NCBI GenBank assembly: GCA_017615055.1
Contig: JAGAAW010000059.1
Location: forward strand, 1-57,744
Length of the DNA stretch: 57,744 nt
Source of the DNA: Fibrobacter sp.
Lineage (GTDB): Bacteria; Fibrobacterota; Fibrobacteria; Fibrobacterales; Fibrobacteraceae
Direction of reading: 5' to 3'
Part shown: piece after piece, positions 52,106 to 57,744 of the stretch
Layout of the letters: every line of letters begins with the position of its first letter
Position numbering within the stretch: the stretch's first letter is position 1
Made by a program: the position numbers and the translations under genes
Notes under the pieces: model-generated
What the model was told of the DNA's origin: nothing
The model's database searches: none
The model's input: the letters and a program-made list of their open reading frames with translations, nothing else

Positions 52106-52756
52106 ATGAAAAAGGGACTCACCGAAATCGTCTTTATTCTGGACCGTAGCGGCTCCATGAGCGGGCTCGAGAAGGATACCATCGGCGGATTCAACAGCAC
52201 TATCGAAAAGCAGAAGCAGGAAGCGGGCGAGGCGTTTGTCTCCACCGTGCTTTTCAACAGCAGCATGGAGGTGCTGCACGACCGCGTTCCGCTTGCAGAA
52301 ATCGCCCCGCTCACCGAGAAGGAATACTTCCCGCGTGGTAGCACCGCATTGCTTGACGCGATGGGGAACGCCATTCACCACATCGGCAACGTGCACAAGT
52401 ACGCCCGCGAGGAAGATCGCCCCGAAAAGACCATCTTCGTCATCACCACCGACGGTTACGAGAATGCGAGCCGCAGGTACACCAGCGATCGCGTGAAGCA
52501 GATGGTGGAACGCCAGAAGCAGAAGTACGGCTGGGAATTCATCTTCCTCGGTGCGAATATCGATGCCATTGAGACTGCAAGGAATTTCGGCATCGATGAA
52601 GATCGCGCTGCCAACTTCGTGAATGACGGAGCAGGAATCGGAGTCATGTACGAGGCGCAATGCTGCCTCATGAGCGATATTCGCCAAAGCCGCAAGAACG
52701 ATCGTGCTTGGAAAAAGAATGTCGACGCCGACTACCAGAAACGCAACAGGCGCTAG
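52106..52756 (+). CDS. Von Willebrand factor A domain protein
   Basis: 216-aa cytosolic protein that is almost entirely a vWA domain. The metal-ion adhesion site is complete: DRSGSM (residues ~12-17), a Thr in RGSTALLDA and an Asp in VITTDGYEN. These domains bind metal and hold protein partners. GGAGG precedes ATG 52106 by four bases. There is no signal peptide, so it acts inside the cell. It starts a tight group with a 21-codon frame and a 140-aa gene, each with a GGAGGT-type ribosome site. Such short soluble vWA proteins occur near stress or nucleotide-signalling genes, but no specific role can be given. Confidence 0.9.
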   Translation: MKKGLTEIVFILDRSGSMSGLEKDTIGGFNSTIEKQKQEAGEAFVSTVLFNSSMEVLHDRVPLAEIAPLTEKEYFPRGSTALLDAMGNAIHHIGNVHKYAREEDRPEKTIFVITTDGYENASRRYTSDRVKQMVERQKQKYGWEFIFLGANIDAIETARNFGIDEDRAANFVNDGAGIGVMYEAQCCLMSDIRQSRKNDRAWKKNVDADYQKRNRR

Positions 52757-52774
52757 CCCCATTCGGAGGTGCGT

Positions 52775-52840
52775 ATGTGCGGCAGTTGCCTCGGCTTTAT
52801 ATTCTTCTCTTTCGTGTTTCTCTATTGCATATTGAAATAA
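52775..52840 (+). CDS. Micro-ORF for a 21-aa hydrophobic peptide
   Basis: ATG 52775 to TAA 52840 encodes MCGSC, then a run of aliphatic and aromatic residues (LGFIFFSFVFLYCIL) and a final Lys, i.e. one short membrane span with three Cys. A GGAGGT ribosome site lies four bases before the ATG, as strong as those of the flanking genes. It begins 18 bases after the vWA stop and ends 14 bases before the next ATG. The frame is too short to exclude chance; the ribosome site is the main support. Confidence 0.45.
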   Translation: MCGSCLGFIFFSFVFLYCILK

Positions 52841-52854
52841 AAACGGAGGTCATT

Positions 52855-53277
52855 ATGGATCAGATTTTCCAAATACCTAAGGGAACGACAGTCTTCGAAT
52901 ACATTAAGGTGGGCGGTTATTGCTGCACTACAAGCGGATATCTGCTTTATTCCGATGGCCGCGTGTATTCGATACATGGTGGCCGTCCGGAAGATGGCTG
53001 CCAGTATGTGCTAGAAGGAGTCCATAAAACGCTGTTGGAACAAGTTGAGGCGTTCATTCGCGAGAATTGGGAAGCGATTCAAAAGCTGCCGGAAGAAATC
53101 ACGGATGTCGTCTACTGCGATGGATACTTTCAGACCTACAAGTTCCTGAGCAAGCAGTGTCAAGGCGAAATGATGCAGTATTCGGAAGCCGGTAAGGAAG
53201 TCCTCTCCTATGCGGAGGTAATCGAGGACCTTTTCCGTCTAAATGCGGTTCGGATTACCCCTTCTTCTCTTTCTTGA
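52855..53277 (+). CDS. Unknown 140-aa protein
   Basis: 140 aa, ATG 52855 with GGAGGT four bases upstream. The N-terminal half looks beta-rich (FEYIKVGGYCCTTSGYLLY, SDGRVYSIHGG). The second half is helical and acidic (LLEQVEAFIRENWEAIQKLPEE, then YAEVIEDLFRLN). It has five Cys, two adjacent at residues ~23-24. No signal peptide or membrane segment. I do not recognise it. It is probably co-transcribed with the vWA gene and overlaps the convergent rarA gene by 23 bases. Confidence 0.78.
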   Translation: MDQIFQIPKGTTVFEYIKVGGYCCTTSGYLLYSDGRVYSIHGGRPEDGCQYVLEGVHKTLLEQVEAFIRENWEAIQKLPEEITDVVYCDGYFQTYKFLSKQCQGEMMQYSEAGKEVLSYAEVIEDLFRLNAVRITPSSLS

Positions 53278-54538
53278 TCTGCTTCAGTTGTGCGAGTCGC
53301 TCACCCAGCGCCTTTTCCTTGCCGTAGGGCTTGGGCTGGTAAATCTCGGTGCCTTCGAGTTGCTTGGGCAAATGCTCCTGCGCGGAGTATGCGCCCGGGC
53401 TGTCGTGGTCGTACTGGTAGTCGACACCATAGCCGAGTTTTTCTCCGACCTTCGTTACCGAATTGCGGAATGCGCGCGGTACGGGCAGTGTCCCCGTCTG
53501 TTTTACGATCTGGTCGGCCTTCATGCCGGCGAGTTCCAGGCTGTTGCTCTTGGGTGCAAGCGACAGGTACACCGCAAGTTCGTCAAGCGCGATGAGGCCC
53601 TCGGGTATGCCCATGAAGTCGTATGCCTCTCGGGCGGCGGTCGCGAGCAGGAGTGCGTTCGGGTCTGCAAGCCCGATGTCTTCCATGCTCATGCGCATCA
53701 GCCTGCGCAGTATAAACCGCGGGTCTTCGCCACCCTGTAGCATGCGGTGCATCCAGTAGAGGGCTGCATCCGGGTCGCTCCCGCGAACCGACTTGTGCAG
53801 CGCCGAAATCAGGTTGTAGTGTTCCTCGCCGCTCTTGTCGTAACGGAGCGGTTTCTTGTACTGGAACTCTTCAAGAAGCTTTTCATCGATAACCTTGCGG
53901 TCGCCGAGGTTCTTGCCAATCCATTCAATCTGATTTAGCAAAAAGCGTGCATCGCCGTCGGACTGTGCGATTAGTTTGTCTACAACGGCATCTTCGACTT
54001 CGACGTCCTTGAGTTGCAAGCCCCGCGGGTGGTCGCGTAGCGCGCTAAAAATCAATGTGCGCAGGTCTTCCTTGCTGAGGGGCGCAAACAGTATCAGCTG
54101 GCAACGGCTCAGGAGAGCGCTGTTCACCTCGAATCCCGGATTCTCGGTGGTGGCGCCGATAAGCGTCACCGTGCCGTCCTCGACGGCACCCAACAGCGCA
54201 TCTTGCTGGCCCTTGTTAAAGCGGTGGATTTCGTCGATAAACAGGATGGTGTCCTGGAACAGCCCCTTCATCTTGCGGGCGTCGGCCAAAACTTCCTTCA
54301 CTTCCTTCACGCCGCTTGCAACGGCCGAGAGCGCCACGAAGGCCTTTTTCGTGTGCTGGCGTATCACGTGCGCGAGGCTCGTCTTTCCGCAGCCCGGCGG
54401 GCCCCAGAAAATCATGCTCGGCACATTGTCGTTCTCGAGACTTTTTCGCAAAAGGCTCTGCTCGCCCAGAATCTTGTTCTGGCCTAAAAATTCATCCAGG
54501 TTCTGCGGGCGCAGTCTTTCGGCGAGCGGCTGTTCCAT
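53255..54538 (-). CDS. rarA: Replication-associated recombination protein A
   Basis: 427-aa AAA+ ATPase acting at stalled replication forks. Walker A is in FWGPPGCGKTSLA (residues ~44-56), Walker B in ILFIDEIHRFNKGQQDALL, and sensor 1 in LIGATTENPGFEVN. The C-terminal tetramerisation part includes LISALHKSVRGSDPDAALYWMHRML and MRMSMEDIGLADPNAL. All are diagnostic for RarA/MgsA. It lies three bases after the zinc-ribbon membrane protein gene, so it is the last gene of an operon. Confidence 0.95.
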   Translation of the reverse strand: MEQPLAERLRPQNLDEFLGQNKILGEQSLLRKSLENDNVPSMIFWGPPGCGKTSLAHVIRQHTKKAFVALSAVASGVKEVKEVLADARKMKGLFQDTILFIDEIHRFNKGQQDALLGAVEDGTVTLIGATTENPGFEVNSALLSRCQLILFAPLSKEDLRTLIFSALRDHPRGLQLKDVEVEDAVVDKLIAQSDGDARFLLNQIEWIGKNLGDRKVIDEKLLEEFQYKKPLRYDKSGEEHYNLISALHKSVRGSDPDAALYWMHRMLQGGEDPRFILRRLMRMSMEDIGLADPNALLLATAAREAYDFMGIPEGLIALDELAVYLSLAPKSNSLELAGMKADQIVKQTGTLPVPRAFRNSVTKVGEKLGYGVDYQYDHDSPGAYSAQEHLPKQLEGTEIYQPKPYGKEKALGERLAQLKQIKKEKKG

Positions 54539-54541
54539 ATC

Positions 54542-55354
54542 TTATTCCACGGGTTCCACTTCGATGGAGTAGCCGATTTCGCGGCTCGTTTCTTCGACTT
54601 TCTTGTAGTGGATGATTATCTTGATTTTATTGCCATCAGAAATCGTCGCGATTCCGTGATAGTCGTTGCCGTCGTGGCTGGATACCTTGACGCTCTGGCA
54701 AGAAAGGCCATCTTCTGCAAGGGCATCGCTGATGGTTTCCTTCGCTTCGCTTTCCATCCAGTGGTAGCGCCCGGCAACAGGACCCGGAATGGCGATGGCC
54801 GCAATACCGATGGCGATGACTGCGGCTGAAATCATGAACTTCTTGGGTGCGGGCAGGTACGAACCCACGTGCATCTTGTGGAGGGTCACCAGTACGTAGA
54901 AACCGGCACCGAGCCCGAGCAATAGCGGAACGTAGATGTTCAATGACTGTATCATCCGGAGGTCCACGAACAGGTAGCTCGAAATAAAGAAGGAGCACGC
55001 GCCAAGCACGATGAGGCATGCGAGGCAAATCAGGATTGTCTTTGCCGGGTTCTTCTGGAATTCTTCGCAGAACTGGCGGGCCTGGAGGAATTCGTTTGTC
55101 GTTGCTTCGGAGATAGTCCCTTCGCCCTTGCAGATATTGCACTTGAGGCCGTTTTCAATCTGCTTCGTGCCGTTGCAGCGGATGCAGTCGAGCATCTTGA
55201 TGCTGCCGGAACCGCAACATATCGGGCAAGGCTTCTTGTCCTTTATTCCGGTGCCTTTGCAGCGCTTGCAGGGGCTGGAACTCCTGACAGGGAAGTCTAC
55301 GGTCTTGTCCAGCGACCTGATGTGAATCTGGACGGTTTCTTCCTGGTTTTCCAT
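54542..55354 (-). CDS. Membrane protein with DnaJ-like zinc-ribbon repeats
   Basis: 270 aa. Residues ~28-80 carry four Cys-x-x-Cys pairs with DnaJ-like spacing (CKRCKGTG, CPICCGSG, CIRCNGT, CNICKGEG), likely two zinc sites. Membrane segments lie at about 105-128, 138-160 and 172-195. The C-terminal ~70 residues are soluble, probably outside the membrane (DALAEDGLSCQSVKVSSHDG, then IKIIIHYKKV). There is no J-domain. Function unknown; a chaperone-like or redox role is a guess. It sits between the thioesterase (4 bases) and rarA (3 bases). Confidence 0.8.
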   Translation of the reverse strand: MENQEETVQIHIRSLDKTVDFPVRSSSPCKRCKGTGIKDKKPCPICCGSGSIKMLDCIRCNGTKQIENGLKCNICKGEGTISEATTNEFLQARQFCEEFQKNPAKTILICLACLIVLGACSFFISSYLFVDLRMIQSLNIYVPLLLGLGAGFYVLVTLHKMHVGSYLPAPKKFMISAAVIAIGIAAIAIPGPVAGRYHWMESEAKETISDALAEDGLSCQSVKVSSHDGNDYHGIATISDGNKIKIIIHYKKVEETSREIGYSIEVEPVE

Positions 55355-55358
55355 GAGT

Positions 55359-55775
55359 TTACTTATCCTCGCTAACGAATTCGAACTTGCTGAAACTTGC
55401 GGGCAGTTCGCGCGTGGGGCGCCCGTTCTTGAGCATGCAGTGGAGCGTGTGGCCCGTGGTGCACAGCTTGCCGTTCACGCTTGCCCTGTATTCAAAACGG
55501 ATGCGCAGCTTGTCCACGCGAATCATGGTGGTCTCGACATCCACGAATTCGCCGTAGTGCGTGGGCGCCTTGAACTGCACGTTCAGTTCGAGCACCGGGC
55601 TCGAGAACCCTTCGGCCTCCATGTCGGCGTAGCTTGCGCCCGCCTCGCGGAAGTATTCGGTACGTGCCTGCTCGAACCACACGGCATAAACGGAGTGGTG
55701 GACGATTCCCATCTGGTCGGTTTCCGCGTAGCGCACTTCGACGCGGGCGGTATGCTTGAATGTGCAAGTTTCCAT
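55359..55775 (-). CDS. YbgC/FcbC-like acyl-CoA thioesterase
   Basis: 138-aa single hot-dog domain protein. The active-site stretch is RYAETDQMGIVHHSVYAVWFEQAR, with the catalytic Asp in ETD. ATG 55775 follows TATATTTGGGG directly, with no ribosome site, so the transcript may be almost leaderless. First gene of the operon with the zinc-ribbon protein and rarA. The substrate is probably a short or aromatic acyl-CoA. A paralogue lies at 57016. Confidence 0.92.
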   Translation of the reverse strand: METCTFKHTARVEVRYAETDQMGIVHHSVYAVWFEQARTEYFREAGASYADMEAEGFSSPVLELNVQFKAPTHYGEFVDVETTMIRVDKLRIRFEYRASVNGKLCTTGHTLHCMLKNGRPTRELPASFSKFEFVSEDK

Positions 55776-55857
55776 GCCCCAAATATACATTTTAAACCCG
55801 TGCATATTTTTATTGCAAAAAAAGAATTATATTATGCCCTAAAGAAAGGAGACCCTT

Positions 55858-56712
55858 ATGAAACTCGCCAGACTCGCATTCCTGCTTATTCCCCTTGCAT
55901 TCCTCGCCTCCTGTGGTGATTCCACGTCGGGCAGCGATTCCCGCGGTGACCTAGTGTACAATCTCAGTGCCAAGGCCACTTCTATTACGGGCCGGTGCAG
56001 TGTCTATGTGGCGGACAAGCGTATTACGATGGTGTTCGACCAGGTTGTGCCGGGCATGGGTGTCCTGGAATATACGTCCACGATCGAGATGGGTTCCTCT
56101 TCGGTAAAGGTCTCTGACGAATTTGAGGCGTCCTCGAGCATCTTCAAGGAAAGTATGGATGCCAATTGTGCTGCGCTCAAGCAGCAATATCTGCTGGCGG
56201 GTGGAGAGGTCACATGTACTGCAACCGAGGTCAGGGCGAATATGGAAGTTGCCTCGACTCCGGCAAAGCTTGCCTCTGCCCGTGATACCGCGATTAGTGC
56301 GATGAAGGAACAGTGTGACTACTATATAGAGCAGGTGAGTCTGTCTGATATGGAGGAAGGTGATTACGAGCCGGCTAGTGCCTGCTATGTCGACCAGTTG
56401 GCGGACACCGTCTTTATGCTGATAAACTATCCGGATAAGTCTGCCATCATCAAGACATACGATGTAGGTGGTGCTGTGTACATGCAGGAAGTCTACACGG
56501 GCGTGGATGCCGAGACTCTTGAGGATGTCTGCTTCGCGTACCAGCACGATAGCGATAAGAAAGATGTCGTATGCGATGCGGAGACCATTACCTACAAGTC
56601 GAACGAGGCGGGCGATAGCGTTGAGGAGATTAAGAACCTCATGGAAAACGCCGCATGCCCTGCTCTTTTACACGGCGCGACATCCCTTGAAGACATGTGG
56701 TTTGGCGAATAG
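55858..56712 (+). CDS. Lipoprotein, unknown function
   Basis: 284-aa predicted lipoprotein. AAAGGAG lies upstream of ATG 55858. Lipobox is LASC (Cys ~19), followed by a short polar linker (GDSTSGSDS). The mature part has several Cys (near residues 42, 104, 122, 154, 175 and 222), suggesting disulfides, and alternating beta and helical stretches. No family recognised. Divergent from the thioesterase gene across 82 bases. Confidence 0.8.
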   Translation: MKLARLAFLLIPLAFLASCGDSTSGSDSRGDLVYNLSAKATSITGRCSVYVADKRITMVFDQVVPGMGVLEYTSTIEMGSSSVKVSDEFEASSSIFKESMDANCAALKQQYLLAGGEVTCTATEVRANMEVASTPAKLASARDTAISAMKEQCDYYIEQVSLSDMEEGDYEPASACYVDQLADTVFMLINYPDKSAIIKTYDVGGAVYMQEVYTGVDAETLEDVCFAYQHDSDKKDVVCDAETITYKSNEAGDSVEEIKNLMENAACPALLHGATSLEDMWFGE

Positions 56713-56741
56713 CCCATGCTAGAGAGCTCTTTTATATAGTG

Positions 56742-56820
56742 TTGGCTCCGCGCATGCTTCGCACGCTCGCACGATCACTTCGTTCCAGTGCTTGCTTAGC
56801 GAAGCATGCTGCTCCGCCAA
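56742..56820. repeat. 79-base inverted repeat with nested hairpin
   Basis: Left arm TTGGC-TCCGC-GCATGCTTCGC (56742-56762) and right arm GCGAAGCATGC-TGCTCC-GCCAA (56799-56820) pair over 16 bases with a small central mismatch. The 36-base middle contains CACT-N7-AGTG. It may be a small mobile or REP-like element. Confidence 0.6.
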
Positions 56821-56892
56821 AAAACAAACGAAGGCTCTGGTGGGAATTTGTTTATTGCTTTTTTTTGCATGGGCTGAATGTTTGTTGCGGGA

Positions 56893-56933
56893 GGAAACCC
56901 TTGTGACTGTTAGTCCCTGCGGGTTTCCTTTAA
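56893..56933. terminator. Terminator-like stem
   Basis: GGAAACCC and GGGTTTCC pair over 8 bases around a 20-base loop, followed by TTTAAA. It could serve either of the two convergent genes. Confidence 0.4.
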
Positions 56934-57015
56934 ACATCCAGGACCATCAATAAGCCTCTGGAAATCTGCAATAAACATCCAGATCCCCGCAATTTTAATA
57001 ACTAGCAACTAATAA

Positions 57016-57435
57016 CTAATCACTAGGAAACAGGCGGTTTTCCACGCGCTTGAAGCATTCGGGCTTCTCGGCGGTGGGCATTCCGCCCTTGGTAAACGCA
57101 TGCACGGTAGACCCCGTGGTGCAGAGTTCGCCCTTCACGTAGGCCCTGTAGGTGAATTTCCACTTATAGCGGCCCACCTGGGTGAGTTCCGTCTCGATAT
57201 CAACCGTATCGCCGAACCGGCAGGCCTTCCTGTACTTAACGACCAGTTCCAGCACCGGGCTCTCGAACCCTTCCTTCTCGATTTCGGTGTAGGGGGCGCC
57301 TATCGCCTTGAAGAAGTCGATGCGGGCCTGCTCGAACCAGATGGGGTAGGACCCGTGGTGGACCACCCCCATGGCGTCGGTTTCGGAGTAGCGGACCTCG
57401 ATTTGGCAGGTGTGGCTGATACCTTTCTTTTCCAT
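57016..57435 (-). CDS. Second YbgC/FcbC-like thioesterase
   Basis: 139-aa hot-dog thioesterase, paralogous to the gene at 55359. The active-site motif is RYSETDAMGVVHHGSYPIWFEQAR, and the shared stretches EGFESPVLEL and GELCTTG are also conserved. ATG 57435 is preferred over 57486, since TATATTTGGG lies directly before it. No ribosome site. Divergence between the paralogues in the second half suggests different acyl groups. Confidence 0.92.
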   Translation of the reverse strand: MEKKGISHTCQIEVRYSETDAMGVVHHGSYPIWFEQARIDFFKAIGAPYTEIEKEGFESPVLELVVKYRKACRFGDTVDIETELTQVGRYKWKFTYRAYVKGELCTTGSTVHAFTKGGMPTAEKPECFKRVENRLFPSD

Positions 57436-57567
57436 GTCCCAAATATAGTTTTTTCGTCCAATCAAAGTTATCAACAATCTATTCACACTTTTAACTCATT
57501 TTGTGTACGTCTTTTTTGTGGAAAAGGAAAAAAAATCATTTTTTTTGCTCTAAATTCTTGATTTTCA

Positions 57568-57599
57568 TTGACAAAACGGCATAAAACTTATTAAATTTG
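57568..57599 (+). promoter_or_regulatory. Promoter of the tRNA cluster
   Basis: TTG of TTGACA at 57568 and TAAATTTG at 57592-57599 are 24 bases apart. Both the -33/-7 type and an ordinary TTGACA-17-TTAAAT reading fit. Confidence 0.65.
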
Positions 57600-57633
57600 G
57601 CACACTCTTGTATCGTGCGGATATGGGAGGCAT

Positions 57634-57706
57634 GCCAAAGTAGCTCAGCTGGTAGAGCAGCTGATTTGTAATCAGCCGGTCGTAGGTTCGATTCCTATCT
57701 TTGGCT
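57634..57706 (+). tRNA. tRNA-Thr (anticodon TGT)
   Basis: 73-base tRNA. The acceptor GCCAAAG pairs with CTTTGGC, discriminator T. D arm GCTC...GAGC, anticodon stem CTGAT/ATCAG with loop TTTGTAA (anticodon TGT), and T arm CGTAGGTTCGATTCCTA. CCA is not encoded. First of a tRNA cluster. Confidence 0.95.
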
Positions 57707-57715
57707 TGACAACAT

Positions 57716-57744
57716 GGGTCGTTGCCCGAGTGGTTAATGGGGAC
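57716..57744 (+). tRNA. tRNA-Tyr, 5' part (cut by window end)
   Basis: GGGTCGT as acceptor strand, then TG and the D arm CCCGAGTGGTTAATGGGG, the typical start of a class II tRNA-Tyr. The anticodon lies outside the window, so the identity rests on the D arm and on the Thr-Tyr order known from the tuf cluster. Confidence 0.7.

Larger units (their letters stand above)
56713..57015. other. 303-base gene-free convergent region
   Basis: It holds a large inverted repeat (56742-56820), a terminator-like stem (56893-56928) and a 12-base direct repeat TAAACATCCAGG/TAAACATCCAGA (56931 and 56972 area). I see no coding frame with a ribosome site. Confidence 0.6.

Overview
The window looks like a chromosomal segment from a Fibrobacter-type anaerobic fibre degrader (Fibrobacterota, FCB group). 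This rests on a fibro-slime domain protein, very large secreted repeat proteins with C-terminal tails like type IX secretion (T9SS) sorting domains, a secreted GH5 cellulase with the same kind of tail, Ser-rich linkers on an exported esterase lipoprotein, a glycogen synthase, and promoters that resemble the Bacteroidetes -33/-7 consensus (TTTG, then TAnnTTTG) more than sigma70 boxes. No prophage, insertion sequence, CRISPR array or rRNA was seen.

Layout. 1-299: a structured dispersed repeat and a terminator. 300-23649: a surface-protein block with a 1407-aa fibro-slime protein, a 2182-aa protein of nine CUB-like/beta-repeat units, a 44-aa Gly-rich peptide gene directly behind it, an ABC-F ATPase on the other strand, and a 3415-aa protein with five of the same units, GLUG-like motifs and four copies of a second ~240-aa module. 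23667-28758: a small membrane protein, a cupin plus phosphohexomutase pair, a second copy of the dispersed repeat, and an AspT/YidE-type transporter divergent from a LysR regulator. 28913-38098: recC-recB-recD on the minus strand. 38247-49866: housekeeping and fibre-degradation genes (BASS transporter, folD, FKBP isomerase lipoprotein, N-acetylglutamate synthase, nitroreductase, hexapeptide acetyltransferase, GH5 cellulase, folE, esterase lipoprotein, glgA). 49889-53277: a metallo-beta-lactamase-fold gene divergent from a macro-domain/HTH gene, followed by a vWA gene, a 21-codon hydrophobic micro-ORF and an unknown 140-aa gene. 53255-57435: rarA with a zinc-ribbon membrane protein and a YbgC-like thioesterase in one operon, a lipoprotein and a second thioesterase. 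57634-end: tRNA-Thr(UGU) and the start of tRNA-Tyr, which probably opens the conserved tRNA-tuf cluster.

How the genes fit together. The secreted proteins probably serve attachment to or breakdown of plant fibre and appear to share an export route. glgA and the phosphohexomutase handle sugar phosphates and storage glucan. recBCD and rarA repair broken DNA and stalled forks. The best candidates for undescribed biology are the macro-HTH / vWA / micro-ORF / 140-aa gene group with its structured leader, the Gly-rich peptide behind the giant repeat protein, and the multi-hairpin intergenic repeat whose two copies differ by a compensatory base change.
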